Assembly: GCF_009646335.1 (NCBI RefSeq)
Contig: NZ_WJBU01000008.1
Location: 1-64,000, forward strand
DNA from: Caenimonas koreensis DSM 17982
GTDB taxonomy: Bacteria; Pseudomonadota; Gammaproteobacteria; Burkholderiales; Burkholderiaceae_C
DNA: 64,000 nt
Direction of reading: 5' to 3'
How positions within the stretch are numbered: the stretch's first letter is position 1; each line of letters starts with the position of its first letter. The notes below the pieces were generated by a model that searched no databases, was not told the origin of the DNA, and saw only the letters and a program-made list of their open reading frames with translations. A program made the position numbers and the translations under genes. Shown here piece by piece: positions 1 to 11,495 of the stretch.

Positions 1-790
1 ACGCGAAGCTCGTCGCGTGATCGGCCGTCGTCGACATCGTCACGGTGTGCACCAGGTTGCCGCCTTCGGTGACGCTGGCTGCCGACACGCTGGAGATCGT
101 TGCCGTGTCGTCATCGACGATCGTGCCTGTGGCGCTGGCGCCGCCAACGGTCAGGTTCACCGTCTCATCAAATTCGTCGACCGCATCGCCTACCGTGGGC
201 ACGGTCACCGTGAAGCTCGATACGGTCGCCGGCACCGTCACGAAGCCGCCACTCAGCGTGACCGAGTTGCTGAAACTCACGCTCGCCGCCGTGTAGTCGC
301 CACTGGACGCAGTGCCGCCGCCGAGCGAGTACGCGAAGCTCGTCGCGTGATCGGCCGTCGTCGACATCGTCACGGTGTGCACCAGGTTGCCGCCTTCGGT
401 GACGCTGGCTGCCGACACGCTGGAGATCGTTGCCGTGTCGTCATCGACGATCGTGCCCGTGGCGCTTGCGCCGCCGACCGTCAGGTTCACCGTCTCATCA
501 AATTCGTCGACCGCGTCGCCCACTGTGGGCACGGTCACCGTGAAGCTCGACACGTTCGCTGGCACCGTCACAAAGCCGCCGCTGAGGGTGACCAGATTAC
601 TGAAGCTGACGCTGGCCGCTGTGTAGTCGCCGCTGGAAGCCGTGCCACCGCCGAGCGAATACGCGAAGCTCGTGGCATGGTCGGCCGCGTTGGACATCGT
701 CACCGTGTGCACGAGGTTGCCGCCTTCGGTGACGCTGGCCGCTGACACGCTGGAGACCGTCGCCGTATCGTCATCGACGATCGTGCCGGT
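1..790. repeat. 330-bp tandem repeat inside the adhesin gene
   Basis: Two full copies and a partial third lie at offsets of exactly 330 bp (1-330, 331-660, 661 to about 790), each coding for one Calx-beta-like domain. Bases 1-120 are identical to 331-450. The rest of the pair differs at scattered positions, and the third copy is more diverged. The pattern points to recent duplication or gene conversion at this end of the repeat array; the units nearer the start codon (about 1100-3400) are related only at protein level. Confidence 0.9.
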
Positions 791-3742
791 ACCCACCACG
801 CCGCCGATGGTCACCGTCACGGTTTCATCCGACTCGTCGAGGGAATCGTTCGTCGTGGGGGTGGTCATCGTGAAGCTCGTGACGCCTGCATCGACAGTGA
901 TGAATCCGTCACTGCCGAGTACGGCGTCGCTGAAGCTGATGCCTGCCGCGTTGTAGTCACTGCCCGCGGCCGTTCCACCGAGCTCGAGGCTGAACACCAC
1001 GGGCTGGGCGGTCAGCCCGGTCAACGTGACGGTCTGCACGAGGTCGCCGCCTTCGGTCACGCTCGTGCTGCTGACGCGGGCGACATCGGGCGGTGCGTCA
1101 CCAATGATCGTGCCTGTCGCGCTGTCCGAGCCGACATAGATGGTGAACGTCTCATCAGTTTCGACTTCGGCATCCACGTTGGCGTGAACCGTGATCGTAA
1201 ACGATGTGGTGCCCTGCTCGACGATGATCTGACCATCTGAAAAGTGCACGCCTGCCGACAGCGTGGCCGTGCCGTGATCAGAATCAGTCGTCGTCACGTT
1301 CACCAGGGAGAACGGCAACGCGATATTGCGGTCGGCCGCATTGCTGAGGTCGATGGTGAAAGTCAGGTCTTCGCCTTCCGTGGCACTGGCGTCGCTGATG
1401 GGCTGGACCGACATCGTGTCGTTGTCGCTGATCGTGCCGGTCACGGTGGTGGAGGAGAAGTAGCCATCACCGAGCGTGAGGACGAAGGTTTCGTCGAACT
1501 CGTCAACGCTGTCGCTCGTCGTGCTGACACTGATCGTGAATGAGGTCACGCCGGCAGGGATCGTGAGAAAGCCGTAGCCATCGCCGAACGTCGAGCTGGT
1601 GACGCCGTTGGAGAAGGAAATTGAACTCCGGTCGTAGTCCGTGCCATCGGCAGAACCGTCGCTGATGGAATACCGGATCTGACGATCGAAATTACCTTCG
1701 TAGTTCATCGTGACTTCGAATGTCACGTCGTCGCCTTCCACGGCGGTCGCATCACTCACCTGGAACGAGGCGTCTTCGTTGTCGCTCAGGAAACCGATGG
1801 CCGACTGGTTGCCAACGTGGACCACAAAGCCCGCACCAAATTGCTGGTCGATCGAGTCGTCGTTCGTCGGTACCGAGATCGTGAAACTGGTGACACCGGC
1901 CGGCACCGTGATGTGCGAGCCGTCGAAGCCGATCATCGTGTCGTTGATCGTCGGGGTGCCGATCGCCGAGGGATCGACGTCGGAGCTGTCAATCGAGAAA
2001 TCGAAGACCGTCTCCTGGCCGGAAGCGAACGACAACTGCACATCAAACGTGAGCGTCGCGCCTTCCGTATCGCTGTCGCCACTGATCGAGACCGTGACCG
2101 TGTCGTTGTCGCACACCCAGGCGGTGTCGCTGACGCCGCCCTCGCCGCCAATACTCAGCGTCAGATCTTCGCTCGACTCGGCCAGGGTATCGTCATAGGT
2201 CGGGATCGTGACGTTGAAGGAATTCACACCGGCCGGTATGGTGAGCAGCCCGTCCTGCAGCGTGAAGCCCGGCCCGTCAAACACCGGCGCGCCGAACTCG
2301 CCGTCCGTCAGGTTCAGCGAATGGGAAATGTTGAACTCGAACACGAGCTCGTGATCCGCCGGATTCGTCAGCCCGACGTGGAACGACAAGTCTTCGCCTT
2401 CCACGACATTGCCGTTGTCGCTGATAAACGCGATCGTGGCGGTGTCGTTGTCGGAGATCGTGCCAGTGGCATTTCGCCCGCCGAAACTGACGGTGAATGT
2501 CTCTGACGTCGATTCATCGGTGATGTCGTCTGACGTGTGTACCGTCAGGCTGAAGCTGTTCGTAAACGCCGGTACCGTGAGCTGGCTGCCATCAAATGAG
2601 AAGCCTTGCTCGATCTGCCCGTCGGACAATTCAAAGCTGTAGTCGCTGCCGTCTGCGGTGTTATCGGTGAACGACAGGCTCCAGACCGTCGGGTGATCTG
2701 CTTCGCAGCCCAGATTGATGAAGAACTCCAGGTTCCCGCCCTCGACCACCTCATCGCTGTAGAAGTTGATGAGGCTGATCGTGTCGTTGTCGTAGATCGT
2801 TGTATCTGTCTGGGCGGAGCCGACGACAACGCTCAAATGCTCGTCGAACTCGTCGAGGCTATCGCCGTAGGTCTGGACGGTGAAGGTAAAACTGGAGACG
2901 CCGGCTGGCACGGTGACCATGCCAGTCCCGCTGTCGTAGCTGATCGTCGGGTCATTGAAGACGAAGCCGCCGTGCTCGTTGTCGCTGAGGGTTGAGTCCG
3001 AGAACGAGATGGCGAACTGCATCGTGTGGTCAGCGGCGTTGCTGATGCTCACGGTGTAGTACAGGTCTTCGCCTTCTGTCACCGCGTTGGCGCCGACGGA
3101 ATTGACGTGGTAGGTATCGTTGTCGGAAATCGTTGCCGTCGCGGTCTGGCCATCGACACTGATCGTGATCGTCTCATTGCTCTCGTCGACGTGGTCGTCG
3201 ATCGCGTCGAAGATCACCGAGAACGATCCGACGCCTGCGGGCACTGTGAGGGTGCCGTCGGCCAATGTCACACCGTTGTCGAAAGACGGGCCGGTGTAGT
3301 CGCCGGAGATATTCGCGCCGTCAGTGAACGAAAACGAGAAGTAGCTGTCCTGGTCGCTGGAGCCGCTGAGCATCACTGACAGGTAAATCGTCTGGCCTTC
3401 GTTCGCAGTGTTGCTAGCGACGTCCATCACGAAAGGCGGTCCGATGGGGGGGCCATCCGATGATTCGACGCTGCCAACATAGAGGCTCGCCATGTCAGCG
3501 GTGGCGTCGGTGAAGCCGGGGTTGTAGTTGGTGTAGTCGACCTGGACGTCGACGCCGAACCCGATCATCGACGGCAGGATCGTCAGCGAATCGCCGAAAT
3601 ATGTAGTGCCGTTGACTGTCCAGATCCAGCTTTCCCCGTCGAAATCGTCCGGGTCGTAGAGCGTGGCATAGAGCGTCTCGCCGACGCGCAGGATGCCATC
3701 TGTGTCGCTGACAAAAATCGTTCCGTTACCTAGGGTGGGCAT
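1..3742 (-). CDS. Giant Calx-beta-type repeat adhesin, N-terminal part (runs off left edge)
   Basis: An open frame runs without a stop from an ATG at 3742, preceded by a GAGGAG Shine-Dalgarno 8 nt upstream, to the window edge: about 1247 residues, C-terminus missing. Residues 1 to about 105 form an Ig/cadherin-like entry domain (G-x-T-L-x-A, then W-x-W). Ten complete and one partial tandem domains of about 110 residues follow. Each opens with a TEG(E/G) motif, has a VPAGV-S-SF stretch and a DE-x-DE segment, and closes with DNDT or DDDT, the layout of Calx-beta-like calcium-binding domains in large surface adhesins. There is no N-terminal signal peptide, which fits type I secretion with a C-terminal signal lying outside the window. 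The likely role is a calcium-stiffened surface or biofilm adhesin. The family assignment is firm; secretion route and ligand are inferred. Confidence 0.85.
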   Translation of the reverse strand, partial: MPTLGNGTIFVSDTDGILRVGETLYATLYDPDDFDGESWIWTVNGTTYFGDSLTILPSMIGFGVDVQVDYTNYNPGFTDATADMASLYVGSVESSDGPPIGPPFVMDVASNTANEGQTIYLSVMLSGSSDQDSYFSFSFTDGANISGDYTGPSFDNGVTLADGTLTVPAGVGSFSVIFDAIDDHVDESNETITISVDGQTATATISDNDTYHVNSVGANAVTEGEDLYYTVSISNAADHTMQFAISFSDSTLSDNEHGGFVFNDPTISYDSGTGMVTVPAGVSSFTFTVQTYGDSLDEFDEHLSVVVGSAQTDTTIYDNDTISLINFYSDEVVEGGNLEFFINLGCEADHPTVWSLSFTDNTADGSDYSFELSDGQIEQGFSFDGSQLTVPAFTNSFSLTVHTSDDITDESTSETFTVSFGGRNATGTISDNDTATIAFISDNGNVVEGEDLSFHVGLTNPADHELVFEFNISHSLNLTDGEFGAPVFDGPGFTLQDGLLTIPAGVNSFNVTIPTYDDTLAESSEDLTLSIGGEGGVSDTAWVCDNDTVTVSISGDSDTEGATLTFDVQLSFASGQETVFDFSIDSSDVDPSAIGTPTINDTMIGFDGSHITVPAGVTSFTISVPTNDDSIDQQFGAGFVVHVGNQSAIGFLSDNEDASFQVSDATAVEGDDVTFEVTMNYEGNFDRQIRYSISDGSADGTDYDRSSISFSNGVTSSTFGDGYGFLTIPAGVTSFTISVSTTSDSVDEFDETFVLTLGDGYFSSTTVTGTISDNDTMSVQPISDASATEGEDLTFTIDLSNAADRNIALPFSLVNVTTTDSDHGTATLSAGVHFSDGQIIVEQGTTSFTITVHANVDAEVETDETFTIYVGSDSATGTIIGDAPPDVARVSSTSVTEGGDLVQTVTLTGLTAQPVVFSLELGGTAAGSDYNAAGISFSDAVLGSDGFITVDAGVTSFTMTTPTTNDSLDESDETVTVTIGGVVGTGTIVDDDTATVSSVSAASVTEGGNLVHTVTMSNAADHATSFAYSLGGGTASSGDYTAASVSFSNLVTLSGGFVTVPANVSSFTVTVPTVGDAVDEFDETVNLTVGGASATGTIVDDDTATISSVSAASVTEGGNLVHTVTMSTTADHATSFAYSLGGGTASSGDYTAASVSFSNSVTLSGGFVTVPATVSSFTVTVPTVGDAVDEFDETVNLTVGGASATGTIVDDDTATISSVSAASVTEGGNLVHTVTMSTTADHATSFA

Positions 3743-3969
3743 GCTCGCTGCTCCTCGGCTTGTGGCCTTAGATTTCTGGTTGGCGCTCGCTGTCCCGATC
3801 GCAAAGCGGACGGGAACGTAAGCAGATCAAACAGGATGTCAGCGATTGTTCAGCTTCGCAAGAGTGGTTTCAGTGCGAAATCACCGGGTGGCGTACGGCC
3901 AACGGCGTACGAGTAGTACTTGCGTAGAAGAAGAAAGGGCTCGCGTGCCGGTCGCCCCTATTGTTCAGC
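3743..3969. other. Intergenic region between adhesin start and tRNA-Leu
   Basis: About 227 bases with no convincing coding frame. It carries the GAGGAG ribosome binding site of the adhesin near 3751-3756. I saw no clear promoter, terminator or tRNA-end duplication here. Confidence 0.5.
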
Positions 3970-4062
3970 TGGTGCCTCGAGCCGGGATCGAACCGGCACG
4001 CCCGTTGTTCACGAAGCGGCGGATTTTAAGTCCGCTGTGTCTACCAATTTCACCATCGAGGC
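3970..4062 (-). tRNA. tRNA-Leu(UAA)
   Basis: The 93-nt gene includes an encoded CCA end. The acceptor stem is GCCTCGA paired with TCGAGGC, the anticodon stem-loop reads GCGGA-CTTAAAA-TCCGC giving anticodon TAA, and there is a long variable arm as expected for class II leucine tRNAs. It lies 17 nt after the stop of the acyltransferase gene on the same strand. Confidence 0.96.
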
Positions 4063-4079
4063 AGCACTGAATTGTGGGG

Positions 4080-5105
4080 CTAAACCGCAGTCGCGCTTTG
4101 CGACAAACGCCGACCGAGACGGATTGCTGGTTGTTCAATGAGATGGTGGGCAGCGAACACAATCAGCGCCGTGAGCGCGACACTTGCCGCGAACTGCACC
4201 ACCCACGGCGCATGCAACCTGGCAAACATGAGGTCCATGACGGGTGCATGAATCAGGTAAATGCCGTACGAATACGTCGCGATGGTTTTGACAATCGCAG
4301 TCAGCTGCGGGTTACGTATCTGCCGCACGAACGGCAGCATCAACCCAATGGCCATGCAAAGCCCCCATGCGAAGATGAGCGTGCGGCCGAGCCCGTCGCC
4401 CGCCGAAGCGCTGCCCCATGCAGCGGCCACGGGTATCAGGGCCACGCACAAGACGAGTACGCCGAAGATGCGCGCTGGAGGAAACGAGGCCCGCCGCTCT
4501 CTGTCGCGCATCAACAGGTAGGCCACGATGCCGGGCAGGAAGCACGGGACGTATTTCAAAAGCACGGCTCCCAGGAACCAGCCGCCGGTCCAGGCCAGGG
4601 CGAATGCAACGATCGACAAGACCCAGCCTAACAGCACGAATCGCACGCGTCCCGCAGACCGGGTGGCGATAAAGACTGCGGGCAACAGGAGGTACATCTG
4701 CACTTCGTAAGGAAGGCTCCACAACGGCGGCGGGATGGACTGCACATCCGCGATGTTCTGCACGAGCAGCAAGTTCGTCACGACAACCCACGCATCCACA
4801 GGCCTTTGCTGCATGACGGCGGCTAACGTCATGACCAGTACCGCGGTGATCGACAACGGGTAGATGCGCATCACACGCCTGATGAAAAAGGGCACAGCCA
4901 GCGGCCCCGGTTGCTGGCGATGCATCGACATCATCAAAACCAGCGAGGTATGCACGAAGAAGATCGCGACACCCATGAACCCCAACGACGTCAGCCGAAA
5001 CGCACCGTCGTAACCCCATCCAACGTAGTTCAACAGGTGACTGATATAGACCAGCGCCACTGCGATCGTTCGAAGCAAGTCCAGGTTCGGCGATTCGTCA
5101 CGCAT
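4080..5105 (-). CDS. Acyltransferase-3 family membrane protein (OafA-like)
   Basis: The protein has 341 residues, usual for a stand-alone acyltransferase-3 domain, with about ten hydrophobic segments across its length. The conserved early histidine is present (ISH, residue 23), followed by the FIRR-RIYP motif near 75-82 and a late YGIYLIHAPV helix. The family moves acetyl or other acyl groups onto surface glycans such as O-antigen, exopolysaccharide or peptidoglycan. The substrate cannot be read from the sequence and no glycan cluster is visible nearby. It sits between tRNA-Cys and tRNA-Leu with about 37 bases between its start and a terminator, and its ribosome binding site is weak. Confidence 0.85.
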   Translation of the reverse strand: MRDESPNLDLLRTIAVALVYISHLLNYVGWGYDGAFRLTSLGFMGVAIFFVHTSLVLMMSMHRQQPGPLAVPFFIRRVMRIYPLSITAVLVMTLAAVMQQRPVDAWVVVTNLLLVQNIADVQSIPPPLWSLPYEVQMYLLLPAVFIATRSAGRVRFVLLGWVLSIVAFALAWTGGWFLGAVLLKYVPCFLPGIVAYLLMRDRERRASFPPARIFGVLVLCVALIPVAAAWGSASAGDGLGRTLIFAWGLCMAIGLMLPFVRQIRNPQLTAIVKTIATYSYGIYLIHAPVMDLMFARLHAPWVVQFAASVALTALIVFAAHHLIEQPAIRLGRRLSQSATAV

Positions 5106-5141
5106 GTCGGCTGATGATAGCGAGCAGGCCTGGAACCCAAG

Positions 5142-5173
5142 AAAAAAGCCCCGCCAGAGGTGGCAGGGCTTTC
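5142..5173 (-). terminator. Rho-independent terminator after tRNA-Cys
   Basis: On the minus strand an AGCCC-type stem with a four-base loop is followed by six T residues. It lies 11 nt downstream of tRNA-Cys and ends the tRNA-Gly/tRNA-Cys unit. Confidence 0.8.
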
Positions 5174-5183
5174 ATGGGAAGGC

Positions 5184-5257
5184 TGGAGGCGCGCACCGGA
5201 GTCGAACCGATCTAGAAGGATTTGCAATCCTCTGCCTAACCGCTTGGCTAGCGCGCC
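5184..5257 (-). tRNA. tRNA-Cys(GCA)
   Basis: The 74-nt gene includes an encoded CCA. The acceptor stem GGCGCGC pairs with GCGCGCC, the anticodon loop TTGCAAA gives GCA, and a TTCGACTCC T-arm is present. It is the second tRNA after tRNA-Gly. Confidence 0.96.
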
Positions 5258-5293
5258 CTGTATCTCAAAAAGACGGACCCAAAAAACTGACAT

Positions 5294-5322
5294 AAAAAAG
5301 GGAAGCATCAGCTTCCCTTTTT
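5294..5322 (-). terminator. Terminator between tRNA-Gly and tRNA-Cys
   Basis: A perfect seven-base-pair stem (GGGAAGC with GCTTCCC) closes a four-base loop and is flanked by A and T runs, so it could act on either strand. On the minus strand it directly follows tRNA-Gly, which suggests tRNA-Cys receives only read-through or has its own promoter. Confidence 0.75.
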
Positions 5323-5329
5323 CGAAAAA

Positions 5330-5405
5330 TGGAGCGGGAAAAGAGTCTCGAACTCTCGACCTCAACCTTGGCAAGGTTGCGCTCTACCAACTGAGCTATT
5401 CCCGC
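5330..5405 (-). tRNA. tRNA-Gly(GCC)
   Basis: The 76-nt gene includes an encoded CCA. The anticodon arm is CAACC-TTGCCAA-GGTTG giving GCC, and the acceptor stem GCGGGAA pairs with TTCCCGC. It follows lon in the tig-clpP-clpX-lon order. Confidence 0.96.
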
Positions 5406-5419
5406 ATTTCGAGCCTCGA

Positions 5420-5449
5420 ATTATAGCGCACTTTTTTCGAGAATCTCAA
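5420..5449 (-). promoter_or_regulatory. Sigma-70 promoter of tRNA-Gly
   Basis: On the minus strand TTGAGA (5444-5449) and a perfect TATAAT (5420-5425) are 18 bp apart. The -10 lies about 14 nt before the tRNA-Gly 5' end and the whole promoter fits in the gap after the lon stop codon. Confidence 0.75.
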
Positions 5450-5455
5450 ACACAT

Positions 5456-7894
<2,439 letters not shown>

Positions 7895-7911
7895 CAGGTT
7901 CCTCTGGAGTT

Positions 7912-7933
7912 ACCCATTCCATATGGAACGGGT
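7912..7933. promoter_or_regulatory. 22-bp near-perfect palindrome in the lon leader
   Basis: Two 11-base arms, ACCCATTCCAT and ATGGAACGGGT, are inverted copies with one mismatch and no spacer. The palindrome overlaps the proposed RpoH -10 element and ends 17 nt before the lon start, a position where a bound regulator would block transcription. Confidence 0.5.
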
Positions 7934-7948
7934 AGAGCCATTTTCAAC
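7921..7948 (-). promoter_or_regulatory. RpoH (sigma-32)-like promoter of lon
   Basis: On the minus strand GTTGAAA (7942-7948) is followed after 14 nt by TCCATAT (7921-7927), close to the heat-shock consensus CTTGAAA and CCCCATnT. It lies in the clpX-lon gap 27 nt before the lon start codon. Control of lon by the heat-shock sigma factor is known in other proteobacteria. Confidence 0.6.
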
Positions 7949-7974
7949 CCACCGATTGCGCAGTGGGGCCAGCT

Positions 7975-9240
<1,266 letters not shown>

Positions 9241-9280
9241 GGAACTTGCCTCTCATTGTGCGTTCAATGATACCCAAATA

Positions 9281-9315
9281 AAAACGGCGCCCACCCGCTT
9301 GGCGGGGGCGCCGTT
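9281..9315 (-). terminator. Terminator-like hairpin between clpP and clpX
   Basis: On the minus strand an ACGGCGCC stem with an inner CCCGC/GCGGG extension closes on a short loop and is followed by TTTTTATT. It would end or attenuate transcripts from clpP about 40 nt before the clpX start and so uncouple clpP from clpX levels. Confidence 0.7.
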
Positions 9316-9363
9316 GCCTTGCGGCAACCTCGGGTGATTGCCGGACGGCAACCACACGTGAAA

Positions 9364-9972
9364 TCAGGCACGTTTGGCCAGAACCTTGTCGACGAGGCCG
9401 TAGTTTTTTGCCTCTTCCGCGTCCAGGAAATAGTCGCGTTCGGTGTCGCGCACGATCTTCTCGATGGGTTGGCCCGTGCGCTCGGCAAGGATGCGGTTCA
9501 TGACGGCCTTGGTCTTGAGGATGTCCTTGGCGTGGATCTCGATGTCAGTCGCCTGGCCGGACGCGCCGCCGAGCACCTGGTGAATCATGACCTTGGAGTT
9601 CGGCAGTGCAATGCGCTTGCCTGGCGCGCCCGCCGCCAGCAGGAAGGCGCCCATGCTAGCGGCCATACCGGCGCACAGCGTGGACACATCGGGCTTGATG
9701 AAATTCATCGTGTCGTAGATCGCCATGCCGGCGCTCACGCTGCCGCCGGGGCTGTTGATGTAGAACGAAATGTCCTTGTCGGGGTTTTCGCTTTCCAGGA
9801 ACAGAAGCTGCGCCACCACCAGGTTGGCCGTCTGGTCGTTGACCGGGCCGACCAGGAAAATGATTCGCTCGCGCAGCAGGCGCGAATAGATGTCGTACGA
9901 CCGCTCGCCGCGGCCGGACTGCTCGATGACCATCGGGACCATGCCGAGGGCTTGGGTATCAAGTGCGCTCAT
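9364..9972 (-). CDS. clpP: ATP-dependent Clp protease proteolytic subunit
   Basis: The 202-residue serine peptidase has the catalytic triad Ser106 (GMAASMG), His131 (HQVLGG) and Asp180. It forms the proteolytic barrel used by ClpX. I chose the ATG at 9972 because homologues begin near MSALxTQALG and match the usual length. The frame is open upstream to 10062, but that would add an unusual 30-residue extension lying over the proposed RpoH promoter. No strong Shine-Dalgarno is visible before 9972. Confidence 0.97.
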   Translation of the reverse strand: MSALDTQALGMVPMVIEQSGRGERSYDIYSRLLRERIIFLVGPVNDQTANLVVAQLLFLESENPDKDISFYINSPGGSVSAGMAIYDTMNFIKPDVSTLCAGMAASMGAFLLAAGAPGKRIALPNSKVMIHQVLGGASGQATDIEIHAKDILKTKAVMNRILAERTGQPIEKIVRDTERDYFLDAEEAKNYGLVDKVLAKRA

Positions 9973-10020
9973 GAGGAAAGGGACTTTCGGAATATCTGGG
10001 ATGTACTGTATGCCAAAAGC

Positions 10021-10048
10021 AAATGGGGGCCGCGGCGCCAACCGCAAG
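10021..10048 (-). promoter_or_regulatory. RpoH (sigma-32)-like promoter of clpP
   Basis: On the minus strand CTTGCGG (10042-10048) and CCCCATTT (10021-10028) are 13 nt apart. The -10 matches the heat-shock consensus CCCCATnT exactly; the -35 keeps the CTTG core. It lies between tig and clpP, about 50 nt before the clpP start. Confidence 0.6.
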
Positions 10049-10082
10049 CCCCCACTTGGCATGTCATTCGCTGGTCAGCGCG

Positions 10083-11393
10083 TTACTGCTGGCCCATCAG
10101 CTCGTCGAACGAGACGTCCTTGTCAACGACCTTGGCCAGGCCGAGCACATAGTCGGTCACGTTGTTCTCGATCACGATCGCCTCGACTTCGGCCAGGCGC
10201 TGGTTGTCGCTGTAGTACCAGCGCGTCACTTCGGCGGGCTTCTCATAGCTTGCAGCGAGTTCCTCGATGTGGGCCTTGATCTGCTCCGGCTTGGCTTGCA
10301 GGTTCTGCGTGCGCACGAGCTCAGCCGCGACCAGCCCGAGGCGCACACGGCGCTCGGCTTGCGGGCGGAACATGTCATCGGGCACCGGCACCTTGTCGGC
10401 GTCCTTGATGCCGCGCTGCTTCAGGTCGGCGCGGGCCGCCTCAACCATGCGGTTGAGTTCCGACTGGACGATGGCGTTGGGCAAGTCCAGCTCGGCCTTG
10501 GACATGAGCGCGTCCATCACGGCCTGCTTGTTACGCGCCTGCAGGCGGAACTTCACTTCGCGCTCGAGGTTTTTCTTGATGTCGCCGCGCAGCGCTTCGA
10601 CCGATGCGTCGGGAATGCCCAGGGACTTGGCGAATGCTTCATCGACTTCCGGCAGGTTCGCTGCCTCGATCTTCTTGACGGTGACCATGAAGTCTGCGGA
10701 TTTGCCGGCGACGTCCTTGCCGTGATAGTCAGCGGGGAATGCGAGCGGGAATGTCTTGCTCTCACCGCTCTTCATGCCGCGCACTGCGTCTTCGAATTCC
10801 TTGAGCATCTGGCCGTCGCCCACGATGAACTGGAAGTCGTCGGCCTTGCCACCAGAGAAGGTTTCGCCGTCGATCTTGCCTTCGAAATCGACCGTGACGC
10901 GATCGCCGTCCTGGGCAGCCGCTTCTGCGGGGCGCTGGGCGAAGGTGCGGCGCTGCTTGCGCAGCACGTCAATAGTGCGGTCGATGGCGGATTCGGTCAC
11001 TTCCGCCTTTTGCCTGGACACCTCAGCGGTGGCGAGGTCGCCAATGGTGACTTCGGGGTAGACCTCGAACACGGCGTCGAAAGCCATCTCGCCTTCGGGT
11101 GCGGTTTCTTTCTCGGTGATGCGGGGCTGGCCGGCTACGCGAAGCTTGGCTTCGTTGGCGGCGGTGGCGAAGGCTTCGCCGACCTTGTCGTTCATGACTT
11201 CGTAGTGAACCGAGTAACCGTAGCGTTGCGCCACGACATTCATCGGCACTTTGCCCGGACGGAAGCCGTCCATCTTGACGGTGCGGGCGAGGCGCTTGAG
11301 GCGCGAATCGACTTCGGACTGGATCACATTGACGGGCAGCGTCAGCGTCATCTTGCGTTCCAGCTTTTCCAGGGTTTCAACGGTCACGGCCAT
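10083..11393 (-). CDS. tig: Trigger factor, ribosome-associated chaperone
   Basis: The protein has 436 residues, standard for the family. The N-terminal ribosome-binding part has the VDSRLKRLARTVKMDGFRPGKVP stretch around residues 28-50 with the FRxGKxP signature. A central FKBP-type prolyl isomerase domain begins near residue 150 (GDRVTVDFEGKIDGETFSGGKADDF), and a helical C-terminal chaperone domain follows. It binds nascent chains at the ribosome exit. I chose the ATG at 11393 (MAVTVETL), with an AGAGAG site upstream, over an ATG six codons earlier. It heads the tig-clpP-clpX-lon cluster. Confidence 0.97.
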   Translation of the reverse strand: MAVTVETLEKLERKMTLTLPVNVIQSEVDSRLKRLARTVKMDGFRPGKVPMNVVAQRYGYSVHYEVMNDKVGEAFATAANEAKLRVAGQPRITEKETAPEGEMAFDAVFEVYPEVTIGDLATAEVSRQKAEVTESAIDRTIDVLRKQRRTFAQRPAEAAAQDGDRVTVDFEGKIDGETFSGGKADDFQFIVGDGQMLKEFEDAVRGMKSGESKTFPLAFPADYHGKDVAGKSADFMVTVKKIEAANLPEVDEAFAKSLGIPDASVEALRGDIKKNLEREVKFRLQARNKQAVMDALMSKAELDLPNAIVQSELNRMVEAARADLKQRGIKDADKVPVPDDMFRPQAERRVRLGLVAAELVRTQNLQAKPEQIKAHIEELAASYEKPAEVTRWYYSDNQRLAEVEAIVIENNVTDYVLGLAKVVDKDVSFDELMGQQ

Positions 11394-11495
11394 GATGTGT
11401 CTCTCTTGCAAAAATTCCGGTGGCGCGGCGGGGCTGCTGGCCCTGGCGCAAAGCTCTCGATTCTAACCGAGCGGGCCGCCCCTGCTGGCGGTGGC

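Noticed and set aside
1-790. CRISPR array
   Set aside because: The repeats are 330 bp, contiguous and protein-coding, with no spacers.
17-3379. Several long plus-strand open frames across the first 3.4 kb, two of them repeated copies
   Set aside because: They lie opposite the continuous minus-strand Calx-beta-type frame with a good start and clear domain motifs. Their compositions (Arg/His-rich or Thr/Val-rich) are those of antisense shadows, and the repetition follows from the 330-bp repeat.
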